A stretch of 64,000 nucleotides of DNA. It comes from Halohasta salina (GTDB taxonomy: Archaea > Halobacteriota > Halobacteria > Halobacteriales > Haloferacaceae). Both the position numbers and the translations under genes were made by a program. Of this stretch, positions 1-8,141 are shown piece by piece (position 1 is the stretch's first letter; each line of letters starts with the position of its first letter). The DNA is taken from NCBI RefSeq assembly GCF_024178165.1, contig NZ_JAMZIE010000003.1, positions 372,001 through 436,000 of the forward strand, read 5' to 3'. The notes below the pieces were generated by a model. It was given only the letters and a program-made list of their open reading frames with translations. It searched no databases and was not told the origin of the DNA.

Positions 1-212
<212 letters not shown>

Positions 213-216
<4 letters not shown>

Positions 217-1808
217 TGCTCACCCTCCTCGATCCGGTCGATCGCAGCCAACACGCCGTCCATCTTCTGTTCGGTCTCCTCGTATTCGGAGGTCGGGTCG
301 CTGTCGGCGACCAATCCGGCCCCCGCTTGGACGGTGATCTCGTCGGCGTCGCCGCTGTGGTCGATAGTCGCGGTGCGGATCACGATGGCCAACTCGGCGT
401 CGCCGCTCCACGAGAAGTAGCCGACGCCGCCGCCGTAGACGCCCCGTGGCGTCAGTTCGAGGTCGTCGATGATCTCCATCGCGCGAACCTTCGGCGCGCC
501 GGTCAGCGTCCCGGCGGGGAACGTCACCCGGGCGGCATCGAAGGCGTCGTACTCTTCGGCCATGCGGCCCGTGACGGTCGACTCGATGTGCTGGACGTGG
601 CTGTATTTGAGGACGCTCATGAACTCCTCGACGGTGACGCTGCCGGGTTCGGAGACCCGCCGGACGTCGTTGCGCGCGAGGTCGACGAGCATCGTGTGTT
701 CGGCCCGCTCCTTGCCGTCGGCCAGCATCTCCCCCGCAAGGCGGCGATCCTCGACGGGACTGGTCCCCCGCGAGCAGGTGCCCGCAATCGGGTTCGAGAC
801 GATTTCTCGCCCCTGCACGGAGACGAGGGTCTCGGGACTTGCCCCGACGATCGACAAGTCGTCGTGAGACATGAGATACATGTACGGCGAGGGGTTGATC
901 TCCCGCAGTGCTTTGTAGAGACCGATCGGGTCGACCTCGCCGGTGAGCTGGCGGCGACGGGAAATGACGCCCTGATAGATGTCGCCGTCGAGGACGTGCT
1001 GTTTGGCCGTTCTGACGGCCGCTTCGTACTCGTCTTGTGGGCCTGCGGTCTCGCCGGTACGCGAGAAGCCGCCCGGCTCAGGGTCGGTCGCTGCCGCGAG
1101 CGTTTCGGCAATGTCGACTGCCTCTTCCCGCAGTGCGTCGTAGGTCTCGCCGGGATCGTCGTCGGGCGCGATGACGGGCGTGAACACCAGTTGAACCGTT
1201 CCTTCAGCGTCGTCGAAGACGACCGTCCGGGTCGTCAGCGCGAACTGGGCATCGGGTAGGCCTGAGTCGGGGCGGTCGAGCCCGACGTCTTCGAGCACGA
1301 GGTCGTAGACGGTCTCGTGGGCGAGGAAGCCGACGAGTCCCCCGGAGAGTTGTCGACGATCCGTCTCGGGGAAGCCGACGCGGTCAATGGCAGGCAAGCC
1401 GCGGCGGAGGCGGTCCAAGACATCCCCTTGGGTTTCGGCCTCGCCCGCGTACGCGTCGACCAGTAAGTCCGCTGCCGGACCGAGGTGGTCGACCTCGGTG
1501 CGGTCGGGGTACACCGAGACGATGGCCTCGGGATCGTACCCCACGAAGGAGTAGCGGGCGTGGCGCTCGGCGTCGGTGTTGGGCGCGAAGGCTCCGTCAG
1601 GGTCCGAGGAGGCGGTCTTGTCGGCGCTTTCCAAGAGGAAATTGTAGGGACTCCGGTCGGCCAGCGCGGCGTAGGCCGCCAGTGGCGAGGTGTCGACATC
1701 CAGCGTCACCGCCAGGCGGGCGACGACTGGTTCCTCATGTTCGCCGACGAGGTCGACGAACGCCCCCCGCTCGCGGTCGAGGCTGATCCGGTCGGTTGCG
1801 GTGCTCAT
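213..1808 (-). CDS. trpE: Anthranilate synthase component I
   Basis: Converts chorismate plus ammonia to anthranilate, the first committed step of tryptophan synthesis, as a complex with TrpG. The 531-residue length fits the family. An N-terminal FLLES motif near residues 56-60 matches the LLES element that binds tryptophan in feedback-inhibited TrpE proteins. The C-terminal chorismate-binding domain has PIAGTCSRG, ERAEHTMLVDLARND and FPAGTLTGAPK. It overlaps trpF by four bases at its start and trpG at its stop. The LLES motif and the operon distinguish it from the pabB-like gene at the other end of the window. Confidence 0.95.
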
Positions 1809-2452
1809 ACCGGCACCTCCAGTTCGCGGCCCGCGTTCTGGACGAACGTGGCGAGGGCGGTGTGGTCCTTCCGGCCGGGATCGCGTTCGACACCCGAGGC
1901 CACGTCGACCGCGAACGGCGCGGCCGTCCGCACCGCTTCGGCGACGTTGTCCGGCGTGAGGCCTCCAGCGAGGATGACCGGCGAGGTGAGTGTTTCGGCG
2001 AGGGTGCCGGTGGCCTCCCAGTCGTGGGTCTCGCCGGTGCCGCCAGCGCCCTCCTTGCTCGTCGAGTCGACGAGAATCGCGTCGGCCGCGGCGTCGAGTT
2101 CGTGGGCGCGCTCGGTGTCCGTGTGGTCGATCGCCGGGATCACTTTGATCCCGGTTTCGGCACGGATGTAGCCGATGTCGTCGGCGTCGAACTCCCCGTG
2201 GAGCTGAATCGCGTCGGGACGGATCGCGCGGATGAGGTCGACCGCGTGGTCGGCGTCCTCGGGCATCGTCACGAGCGTCGCGGTGACAAACGGTGGGACT
2301 TCGGCGACGAGTTCGGCGGCGGTGCCGCGATCGACCTCGCGGGGTGTGTCGACCGAGACCGCTGAGATGATCCCCACGGCGTCGGCTCCGGCCTCGATGG
2401 CCGCCCGGAGGTCGGCGGAGTCGGTGAAACCACAGATCTTGACGCGCGCCAT
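1805..2452 (-). CDS. trpF: Phosphoribosylanthranilate isomerase
   Basis: Catalyses the Amadori rearrangement of phosphoribosylanthranilate in tryptophan synthesis. The 215-residue protein opens with ARVKICGFTDSADL, where the KICG cysteine is the conserved general base, and continues as a single TIM barrel. QLHGE and the late ILAGGLTPDNV phosphate-binding segment are visible. The ATG shares one base with the trpD stop and the stop overlaps trpE, so it is a middle gene of the trpDFEG operon. Confidence 0.94.
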   Translation of the reverse strand: MARVKICGFTDSADLRAAIEAGADAVGIISAVSVDTPREVDRGTAAELVAEVPPFVTATLVTMPEDADHAVDLIRAIRPDAIQLHGEFDADDIGYIRAETGIKVIPAIDHTDTERAHELDAAADAILVDSTSKEGAGGTGETHDWEATGTLAETLTSPVILAGGLTPDNVAEAVRTAAPFAVDVASGVERDPGRKDHTALATFVQNAGRELEVPV

Positions 2453-3468
2453 TAGGCCTCCACGTCGGCTTCGGCGGTCTCGCGCAGGGCCTCCAGCTTG
2501 GCTTCGGCCCCGCCGTCGTCGATCGCCTTGGCGGCGGCTTCGACGCCGTCTGTGAGTGAGTCGGCTTCGCCCGCCACGTAGATCGCCGCGCCCGCGTTGG
2601 CGAGGATGAGGTCGCGTTTGGCTCCCTGTTCCTCGCCAGTGAGGATGGCTTCGAGATCGGCGGCGTTTTCTTCCGGTGTGCCGCCCGCCACGTCGGCGAT
2701 GGGTGCCGAATCGAGGCCGAGATCCTCGGGCGTGAGCGTGAACTCCTCGATGGAGTCGCCCGCTACTTCGGCGACCGTGGTTTCGTCGTGGAGGCCGATC
2801 TCGTCCATCCCCGAGCCGTGGACGACAAGCGCGCGGTCGACGGGCATCTGGGTGAGCGCGCGGGCGATCACGGGCACGAGGTCGGGGTCGTAGACGCCGA
2901 GCAGTTGGGCGTCGGCCGCGGCGGGGTTCGTCAGCGGGCCGAGGACGTTGAAGATGGTGCGCATCCCCAGCTCCTTGCGCGGGCCGATGACGGCTTTCAT
3001 CGCGGGGTGGAAGACGGGCGCGAGCATGAAGCCGATGCCGTCGGTCTCGATGGCCGATTCGACGGCTGGCGGTTCGGCGTCGACCGTGACACCGGCGACT
3101 TCGAGGACGTCCGCGCTCCCGGAGGAGGAGGACACCGAGTAGTTGCCGTGTTTGGCGATGGGGACGCCCGCGCCCGCGGCGACGATCGCGCTGGTCGTCG
3201 AGACGTTGATCGTGTCGTAGTCGTCGCCGCCGGTGCCACAGGTGTCGACCAGCGGCGTGCGGTCGGGTTCGATCGTCCGGGCCGCATCACGCATCCCCTG
3301 TGCGAACCCCGCGATCTCGGTTTCGGTCTCGCCTTTGGCCCGGAGCCCCGACAGCAGCGCGCCGATCTGGGCCTCGGTGGCGTCTTCGAACACGAGGCTG
3401 GCCGCCTCGCGTGCCTCGTCCTGTGTCAAATCCTCGCCCTCGGTCACTCGCCGAATATAATCCTGCAT
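2452..3468 (-). CDS. trpD: Anthranilate phosphoribosyltransferase
   Basis: Transfers the phosphoribosyl group of PRPP to anthranilate, second step of tryptophan synthesis. The 338-residue length is typical. The CGTGGDD glycine loop (about residues 77-83), the KHGN...SSSGSAD segment and a later GPLTNPA stretch are the PRPP- and anthranilate-binding hallmarks. It is the first gene of the operon; its upstream region carries a TRP-box-like inverted repeat. The chosen ATG gives the usual N-terminus, with an early helix rich in Glu and Asp. Confidence 0.95.
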   Translation of the reverse strand: MQDYIRRVTEGEDLTQDEAREAASLVFEDATEAQIGALLSGLRAKGETETEIAGFAQGMRDAARTIEPDRTPLVDTCGTGGDDYDTINVSTTSAIVAAGAGVPIAKHGNYSVSSSSGSADVLEVAGVTVDAEPPAVESAIETDGIGFMLAPVFHPAMKAVIGPRKELGMRTIFNVLGPLTNPAAADAQLLGVYDPDLVPVIARALTQMPVDRALVVHGSGMDEIGLHDETTVAEVAGDSIEEFTLTPEDLGLDSAPIADVAGGTPEENAADLEAILTGEEQGAKRDLILANAGAAIYVAGEADSLTDGVEAAAKAIDDGGAEAKLEALRETAEADVEA

Positions 3469-3499
3469 TGTTAGTCACCAGTGTATGAGTTCGTCTTGT

Positions 3500-3519
3500 A
3501 ATGTACAACTCTGTACATT
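3500..3519 (-). promoter_or_regulatory. TRP-box-like operator of the trpDFEG operon
   Basis: A perfect inverted repeat, arms AATGTACA and TGTACATT with a four-base spacer ACTC, lies 32-51 bases upstream of the trpD ATG. Each arm holds the self-complementary hexamer TGTACA. This hexamer is the consensus TRP box bound by the TrpY repressor of Methanothermobacter (known from that system). An A/T-rich TTTTAC stretch just upstream on the minus strand (about 3524-3531) is a possible TATA element, placing the repeat over the likely start of transcription. Binding by a haloarchaeal TrpY homologue is inference. Confidence 0.5.
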
Positions 3520-3548
3520 GGTAAAACGTTGTCGCCCATACGAACGAT

Positions 3549-3961
3549 CAAGGCGTGATAGCATTTTGCATGGTAGCTGGCTGCGTAGCAGTGGGCTGTC
3601 GACTGCAAAACACTAGAAAAAACCCCGACAGGCTCCGGTCGAGGGTGGTTCGAGATGCCGAAGGCGTCTCGTCATCACGAGACGCTTTGCTCTCTCGAAC
3701 GACCTCGCTGCGCTCCTCACTCCGCTGCGGTGTCTGCTCACGGCTGCACCGTTCGCGTGGGCCGAGGCGCGCAGCGCCTCGCGCCTTGCGTCGGCCGCCT
3801 TCCCGGAGCATGGGGGCTTTCTACGTCTCAAAAAACACGATTTCTCCGGTATAAGAAGCACAATCGTACTATGAGAGAAATCGCCAACCGGAGCGGAGAT
3901 TCGAAACGTTCAATTACGTCCCCCGGATACGATAGGATGCGTTCGAAAGCACAACCGGACC
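3549..3961. other. Non-coding stretch between trp operon and tRNA-Val
   Basis: About 410 bases with no ORF that I accept; the open frames are GC-rich arginine/serine translations without motifs. Several local inverted repeats occur, such as AGACGCC/GGCGTCT-like and GAGGCGCGCAGCGCCTC at about 3764-3780, which may act as terminators or attenuating structures. No mobile element ends are visible. Confidence 0.4.
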
Positions 3962-4036
3962 GGGTTTGTGGTCTAGTCTGGTTATGACACCTCCTTGACA
4001 TGGAGGAGGCCGGCAGTTCAAATCTGCCCAAACCCA
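3962..4036 (+). tRNA. tRNA-Val(GAC)
   Basis: A 75-nt cloverleaf: acceptor GGGTTTG pairs with CAAACCC, discriminator A at 4036, anticodon stem CCTCC/GGAGG closing the loop TTGACAT with anticodon GAC, and T arm GGCAG-TTCAAAT-CTGCC. No CCA is encoded. The last bases serve as the left attachment site of the integrated element and the gene remains intact after integration. Confidence 0.96.
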
Positions 4037-4037
4037 T
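4020..4037 (+). repeat. Left attachment repeat (attL) in tRNA-Val 3' end
   Basis: Eighteen bases (AAATCTGCCCAAACCCAT) covering the 3' side of the T arm, the acceptor strand and one base beyond the tRNA-Val gene recur at 31168-31185 with one mismatch. Tyrosine-recombinase elements commonly integrate into tRNA 3' ends and leave such direct repeats. Confidence 0.8.
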
Positions 4038-4107
4038 CACCTTATAAGCGGAATCGTACAACGGTAGCAACCCCTTATTACAGACGGCTCTGCCGTGGGG
4101 GTGGCCG

Positions 4108-4239
4108 ATGAGTCGCGCTGCAGAAACCGCGGACCTGCCGGATAGAGAGTCTATTCGGCCGATCTGCGACTTCTGCGGCGGTCGGATCACAGACGACGAC
4201 CAGTGCCCAGCACGTGATAAAGGGGACTGCCGGCCATGA
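4108..4239 (+). CDS. Small zinc-binding protein (43 aa)
   Basis: The first ORF after attL encodes 43 residues with a CDFC pair at about 20-23 and further Cys at 33 and 41, so a small zinc site is plausible. Its stop overlaps the next ATG (ATGA), which supports it being a real gene at the head of the left-arm operon. No family is recognised. Confidence 0.6.
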   Translation: MSRAAETADLPDRESIRPICDFCGGRITDDDQCPARDKGDCRP

Positions 4240-4664
4240 ACCCGCTCGACTTCGCTCAGGAGCGCCGGGAGTCGACGGCCAGCTGGCAGCGAGCCGACCC
4301 CACGGAGGCACTGATCGAGCGGATAGCGTGGGACACGTGGCTGGTCACACTGCCGGATTCGGAAGACTGCCACGAAGTCACGCTGCACCGAGATCACGGC
4401 GCACTCATCGGAGAGTGCGAACTGAGGCACGAAGACGATCGGTGCCCCGCTCGCAAGTACAACGACGCCGACAAACCCTGTGCCCATCTCTGCACGATCC
4501 TGAAGGCGACGCTGTTCAACGATCCCGACATCCGCGGTTCGTCGATCGAGGTTTTCGATGTCAGCGATGTTGGGATGGCGTCGGCTGACACTCACATCGA
4601 GTCCGCGATGGCTGGAGATCGCGATCCAGTCGCTACCGACGGCGGACCGGAGGTGCGACAATGA
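4236..4664 (+). CDS. SWIM-type zinc finger-like protein
   Basis: The 142-residue protein has a central Cys/His cluster, GECELRH...RCPARKY...CAHLCTI, resembling the CxC...CxH arrangement of SWIM zinc fingers, which bind DNA or proteins. The C-terminus is acidic and disordered. It is coupled by ATGA overlaps to the genes on both sides. The SWIM label is by pattern only; the exact role in the element is unknown. Confidence 0.6.
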   Translation: MNPLDFAQERRESTASWQRADPTEALIERIAWDTWLVTLPDSEDCHEVTLHRDHGALIGECELRHEDDRCPARKYNDADKPCAHLCTILKATLFNDPDIRGSSIEVFDVSDVGMASADTHIESAMAGDRDPVATDGGPEVRQ

Positions 4665-5491
4665 CGAACCCTTGTTTCGAGTGGATCAACTGGAACTCCC
4701 TTCGTCAGACAGCACGAAGCGCTGTCAGACAAACTAAAAACGCACTCACAACCGTATTGGGTGCTGAAACGGTCGAATCGGCGTCTGTCAGACACCCCTC
4801 CCCCGTGTCGCCACATCCCTCTCCGTCAGGTGCGAGCGCCTGTCTACGCGATCATAAAGCGGCGCGCGATGGGGGCGCACACACGCGCGAGGCCGGCACC
4901 GTCGACCGCGGCGACGGGATCCGGGCCGATGGCGGCTCAAAGCGGTTCACTGTTCGGGTCACCGATCCGGAGATTGTGGCGGCGCTGGATGATGCCGACT
5001 CGCAGTCAGACGCGATTCGGACGGCGCTCCGGCAGACGTACGGCGGCGAAGGCAGTCGAAAAGACGACGTCGACGTGCCGGCGAAGGCACTCGATGCCTA
5101 CGACGAGTTGGTGGAGTTCGTCGGGATCGAGGCCGAGATTGATGAACAGTCCGCGCTGTCGCTGATCGCCCAAGACCTCCAGATCAAGAAAGAGGCGGCG
5201 AAGAAGGTGGCGATCGCACCGCTCGAAAGTGCCGGATACGTGACTGTCAGGGGCTCGAAAGTGGTCGTGCATCAAGAGCCGGGCGAGCACTACGACCGGT
5301 CGACAGGGCATCACGACATCGTAGATTTCAAAGATGGACTCACGGTCGGCACGAAGTTCGGCTGTCGCCGCTGCGGCCGAGTGGCCCGCCACAAACAGCA
5401 CATCAAAACGCGACCGTGCAAGGTCGTGGGCGTCGACGCGTCTGCGGACGCATCGGCAGCGACTGCGGGAGGTGAGCCGGCAGATGACTAA
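4661..5491 (+). CDS. Putative DNA-binding protein: RHH-like segment, helical domain and C-terminal zinc finger
   Basis: A 276-residue protein. Residues 1-90 look low-complexity and may be partly untranslated if an internal start is used. A segment KRFTVRVTDPEIVAAL...SDAIRTALR resembles a ribbon-helix-helix (beta strand then two helices). A helical region with a wing-like end (ESAGYVTVRGSKVVV) follows, and a C-terminal CRRCG...H..H...C cluster may bind zinc. The layout suggests a sequence-specific DNA binder such as a regulator or partition/replication accessory factor. The stop overlaps the next ATG by 8 bases. Confidence 0.55.
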   Translation: MTNPCFEWINWNSLRQTARSAVRQTKNALTTVLGAETVESASVRHPSPVSPHPSPSGASACLRDHKAARDGGAHTREAGTVDRGDGIRADGGSKRFTVRVTDPEIVAALDDADSQSDAIRTALRQTYGGEGSRKDDVDVPAKALDAYDELVEFVGIEAEIDEQSALSLIAQDLQIKKEAAKKVAIAPLESAGYVTVRGSKVVVHQEPGEHYDRSTGHHDIVDFKDGLTVGTKFGCRRCGRVARHKQHIKTRPCKVVGVDASADASAATAGGEPADD

Positions 5492-6116
5492 CATCGACTG
5501 GCCAGTTGCCTTCGAACGAACTGATGCGGTCGACCGCGAACCGAACCGGTCGTTCGAGGCGACGATCGCCGACACGACGCGCGACATCGCTACGGAGATG
5601 GATCGGATGGACGTCGACGAGTGGCGGGCGTCGACTGGATCCGGTGGGCCTCACACAAAACCGTCCGGAATGCCGAAACACAGCGCGAACCCAGACGATC
5701 CGGGGTTCGTGCTGTACTGGACGAAAGACGGCGAACAGTACGCAGTGGCCTGTGACGCCTCGCCAAAGCTCCGGGACAACGTGCGGTACTGCTACAAGTG
5801 GATCAACGAGACGCGGATGCGGTCGAACCGGCCCGTCGAAACAGGCGATAGCGAGTTCGCTACGGCACGGCTGCCGAGCGGTGACGAAGAGGCGACAACA
5901 GCCGACCCACCGGCTCACATCGTGCTCGACGTCGACCGGGATGCAACGCCGGCAGCGGTAGAATCGGCGTTCCGAGAGAAAGCCCGAGAAGTGCATCCGG
6001 ATGCTGGTGGTAGCGAAGAAGCGTTCAAACGAGCCCAGCGAGCGAAAGAGCGGTTGCTACCTGACGAACCGGAGTGTGTGACTGACGGCGGCGTCGACAT
6101 GGAGGACAAGCAATGA
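5484..6116 (+). CDS. J-domain (DnaJ-like) protein of the mobile element
   Basis: The 210-residue protein ends in a recognisable J domain: ATPAAVESAFREKAREVHPDAGG with the HPD tripeptide at about 171-173, then KRAQRAKERLL. J domains stimulate Hsp70 (DnaK) ATPase, so this protein probably recruits host DnaK. The N-terminal 140 residues contain FVLYWTKDGEQYAVACDAS and YCYKWINETRMR and are of no family I know. J-domain proteins are known to help replication or morphogenesis of some viruses; that role here is inference. The start at 5484 overlaps the previous stop. Confidence 0.7.
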   Translation: MTNIDWPVAFERTDAVDREPNRSFEATIADTTRDIATEMDRMDVDEWRASTGSGGPHTKPSGMPKHSANPDDPGFVLYWTKDGEQYAVACDASPKLRDNVRYCYKWINETRMRSNRPVETGDSEFATARLPSGDEEATTADPPAHIVLDVDRDATPAAVESAFREKAREVHPDAGGSEEAFKRAQRAKERLLPDEPECVTDGGVDMEDKQ

Positions 6117-6313
6117 GGAATCCCGAAGGGCTGACGCGAGACGAGCATTACCGGCCGATCCAGTGTGTGAACTGCGATGCGACGGCTGATCTGAAGGCGC
6201 GTGGCGCGTCGTGTCCGGCTGAGATCGGTTGGCTACATCGGCATGATGGCAACGAGGTTAAGAACTACTGCCCGGACTGTCGCGGGGTAGTCGAAGTCGA
6301 CGGAGAGCGATAG
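6113..6313 (+). CDS. Zinc-ribbon microprotein (66 aa)
   Basis: Two CxxC pairs, CVNC near residue 18 and CPDC near residue 53, with an intervening Cys and His residues, make a small zinc ribbon. It overlaps the J-domain gene by four bases. Such proteins are common in haloarchaeal viruses and plasmids; the function is unknown. Confidence 0.65.
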   Translation: MRNPEGLTRDEHYRPIQCVNCDATADLKARGASCPAEIGWLHRHDGNEVKNYCPDCRGVVEVDGER

Positions 6314-6324
6314 GAGGACCACTA

Positions 6325-6714
6325 ATGTCAGAATCAGATGATGCTTTACCCGGACGAGTAGACGAGTACAGTGGAGACAGCGATATGGTCACGTTCGAGC
6401 GGGTCAGCGTACCTGAGCCAGCTGTACGTATCGAACAAGTCGGAGAAGACCCCGACATCCGCTACCGGTACGAGTGGGATGAGCGTGGCGAACCGACGCC
6501 AGAGCAGTTTGAGCGAGTCACTAACCTCGAAGTCAAACTCGCCGTGATGATGAACGATCTTGACGGCGAGGTTCTGGAGCAGGCCCACACCGTCCTCGAC
6601 GAGCTGGCAGAACTCCAGCGGGTGATGTGCGGCGAGCGCGATCTCGACAGTGTGCAAGAACAGCAAGTACTGATGGGCAACATCGACGGCCTACCAGAGG
6701 TTGAGAGCCGATGA
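6325..6714 (+). CDS. Hypothetical acidic protein (129 aa)
   Basis: Acidic protein with a predicted helical second half (EVKLAVMMNDLDGEVLEQAHTVLDELAELQRVM) that could form a coiled coil or dimer. There is a GAGG ribosome-binding sequence 5 bases upstream of the ATG, in the 11-base gap after the previous gene. No recognised domain. Confidence 0.6.
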   Translation: MSESDDALPGRVDEYSGDSDMVTFERVSVPEPAVRIEQVGEDPDIRYRYEWDERGEPTPEQFERVTNLEVKLAVMMNDLDGEVLEQAHTVLDELAELQRVMCGERDLDSVQEQQVLMGNIDGLPEVESR

Positions 6715-6944
6715 GTGACCTACCCGGAGACGTTACCTGTCTACGATCTGCCCGATGGGTGCCGAAAAATCACACTCCGCACAAAGAAACCGGTCGTTCT
6801 TTTTGTGGACGTAGGTTTCCTGGCATCCGCAGTTTGGACAGCTGTACTTACTCTCGTCGAGCATACTTTTCGGGGGCATCATCAGGCGGTGGATTGTCCA
6901 CCGATATAATTGCTCGCCTACCAGGGGTGGTTCAGCGTGCCTGA
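6711..6944 (+). CDS. Doubtful ORF coupled to the preceding gene (77 aa)
   Basis: It starts with an ATGA overlap, and the first 35 residues (VTCLRSARWVPK..., CGRRF) look like the Cys/His beginnings of small haloarchaeal element proteins. The remainder is low-complexity and lies opposite a minus-strand zinc ribbon. It may be a truncated or frameshifted copy, or non-coding. Confidence 0.3.
   Translation: MSDLPGDVTCLRSARWVPKNHTPHKETGRSFCGRRFPGIRSLDSCTYSRRAYFSGASSGGGLSTDIIARLPGVVQRA
6733..6882 (-). CDS. Zinc-ribbon microprotein on the opposite strand (49 aa)
   Basis: From an internal ATG the minus strand encodes SCPNCG...FLCAECDFSAP, a well-spaced two-CxxC zinc ribbon of the type seen in TFIIS- or transposon-associated ribbons. 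The frame opens further upstream to 6969, but that part lacks motifs. It directly opposes the plus-strand ORF at 6711, so only one of the two is likely to be functional; the ribbon pattern favours this one. Confidence 0.45.
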   Translation of the reverse strand: MMPPKSMLDESKYSCPNCGCQETYVHKKNDRFLCAECDFSAPIGQIVDR

Positions 6945-7188
6945 AAGACCTGGAGACGTAGAACATCACGAACCCGGAAGTTGGGGAGGCTGCGACGGTT
7001 GTGGGTCGTCACTCAAACGACCAACCCATCGGATCGGAGCCGAGGACCTATGCGGCAGCTGCTACGGCGAGGAGCGTGGTTACATTGCCCAGCGAGCAAC
7101 CTACAGACGGAATATAGTAGTTTTATTCGACAATATCGACATAACTAACATAAAAACAGCAATCAGTGATACAGATAAAATACATTGA
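6937..7188 (+). CDS. Zinc-ribbon protein (about 83 aa)
   Basis: The core CDGCGSSLKRPTHRIGAEDLCGSC places two CxxC pairs about 20 residues apart, a clear treble-clef or ribbon zinc site. A GTG at 6937 overlaps the preceding stop; an ATG at 6910 is an alternative. The C-terminal 25 residues are encoded by A/T-rich DNA unlike the ribbon part, so the reading frame may have been extended by a recent junction. Confidence 0.55.
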   Translation: MPERPGDVEHHEPGSWGGCDGCGSSLKRPTHRIGAEDLCGSCYGEERGYIAQRATYRRNIVVLFDNIDITNIKTAISDTDKIH

Positions 7189-7214
7189 TAAACCACCCGC
7201 GAGCAGAGTATTGT

Positions 7215-7571
7215 ATGGAGATTGACGACCCACAGTTGGCGGAGTTCTTAGATCGGTTACGAGAGAAAGGCGTAGAACCTGTTTCAATCGACCCACTAAC
7301 AGGCGATAACGGGGTCTTTGGAGTCGAGACAGAACTTACCATTAATGATGAATCCTTCACGGGAGAGGTAGACTATGAAGTGAAGAATAACGGTATCCGA
7401 TACTTCTTCTTAGAAATATACCTTGACGAAGACGACGAACGCAAACCTGTTCTCGATGAATCGAGTGCTGGCGAGATCGATCACCTCCTATACGAGTATA
7501 AACCAGAACGAGAAGAGATCGAGGACACTCTGGAGGTACTGGAAGATGCCTATTCCGAAGTTTACGAGTAG
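7215..7571 (+). CDS. Hypothetical acidic protein (118 aa)
   Basis: Opens MEIDDPQLAEFLDRLREKGVEP and is strongly acidic, with an alternating-strand middle (VFGVETELTINDESFTGEVDYEV) and a helical C-terminus. The ATG at 7215 is preferred over one at 7185 because the latter adds a Cys-containing unconserved-looking tail. Lower GC than its neighbours to the left. No family recognised. Confidence 0.6.
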   Translation: MEIDDPQLAEFLDRLREKGVEPVSIDPLTGDNGVFGVETELTINDESFTGEVDYEVKNNGIRYFFLEIYLDEDDERKPVLDESSAGEIDHLLYEYKPEREEIEDTLEVLEDAYSEVYE

Positions 7572-7731
7572 TCCAGCCAGACCGCCACAGCCACCGCTGT
7601 TATACACACTTCTTCAGACGCCAGAGGGCTACCACACCACAAGTAGAGTTGCCGACCAAGTAGGCTGTTCACGAACCAGCCCCGACGAACAGGTTGTTCG
7701 TAACTGGCTATTTATCTCTAAGTTTAGCGTA

Positions 7732-7905
7732 TCAAATAGAGATATCTAGTCCAATGAGTTTGGCAAACGTACCGATTGCCGCAATGGCAGTAATCGCGAA
7801 CCACACTTGAATCATCCACAGTTGACCGATCTCAAGAAGAACAATCGCCAGAACGAACCAGCCAACGGTTCCACCCGCAATTTCTCTTCCGTGTTCTAAG
7901 AACAT
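7732..7905 (-). CDS. Small two-helix membrane protein (57 aa)
   Basis: The minus strand encodes MFLEHGREIAGG then two hydrophobic helices (GWFVLAIVLLEIG and VWFAITAIAAIGTFAKL) separated by a short polar turn. The composition and clean start and stop support a real small membrane protein. It is convergent with the ORF at 7215 across a 160-base gap in which I see nothing firm. Confidence 0.55.
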   Translation of the reverse strand: MFLEHGREIAGGTVGWFVLAIVLLEIGQLWMIQVWFAITAIAAIGTFAKLIGLDISI

Positions 7906-8038
7906 GGGCGATATTCATTTGTAGAAACATAAATAACCATCACGGACTTCGCATTTCTATACAAGCACGAAACGAATCGGGCAGATTCTCTCGAATCTTC
8001 CACGAAATCAACGCCATAGAGAACTGATGTATGCGCCT

Positions 8039-8068
8039 AATATTTTTATACGATGTGGACAGACATCG
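8039..8068 (+). promoter_or_regulatory. TATA element with adjacent palindromic operator
   Basis: An A/T-rich AATATTTTTATAC (8039-8051) fits an archaeal TATA box. It abuts a perfect inverted repeat, CGATGT-N6-ACATCG (8051-8068), which would sit between TATA and the expected start of transcription near 8072-8077, the classic position of a steric-blocking archaeal operator. Confidence 0.5.
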
Positions 8069-8076
8069 TTGAGAAC

Positions 8077-8138
8077 CCCCCTACGCCTCAGAAGAGGCTG
8101 ACCGGGCAATGGTCGACTAGGGGGCTTCAGGAGTGAAG
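8077..8138 (+). ncRNA. Structured leader RNA: three-way junction plus Shine-Dalgarno hairpin
   Basis: P1 is CCCCCTA (8077-8083) with TAGGGGG (8118-8124). It encloses P2, GCCTC-AGAA-GAGGC (8085-8098), and P3, GACC-N7-GGTC (8100-8114), giving a compact three-way junction that would begin within a few bases of the predicted transcript start. A following hairpin CTTCA-GGAG-TGAAG (8125-8138) puts the GGAG ribosome-binding sequence of the next ORF (ATG at 8142) in its loop. All pairs are perfect Watson-Crick. A riboregulatory leader or a small stable RNA is inferred; it matches no riboswitch class I can name. Confidence 0.45.
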
Positions 8139-8141
8139 CGA

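Noticed and set aside
3650-3800. Short repeated-looking GC stretches near the trp operon, considered as CRISPR or IS ends
   Set aside because: No regularly spaced identical repeats and no transposase or terminal repeat pair. No CRISPR array was noticed elsewhere in the window.
3828-4661. 277-aa minus-strand frame covering tRNA-Val and the first element genes
   Set aside because: It runs through a tRNA gene and opposite a chain of ATGA-coupled ORFs; no motif is visible.
7423-7749. 108-aa plus frame with a helix-turn-helix-like end
   Set aside because: Its first half is a shifted reading of the 118-aa ORF at 7215. The remaining 60 codons (7572-7749) have no own start and could at most be a gene remnant.
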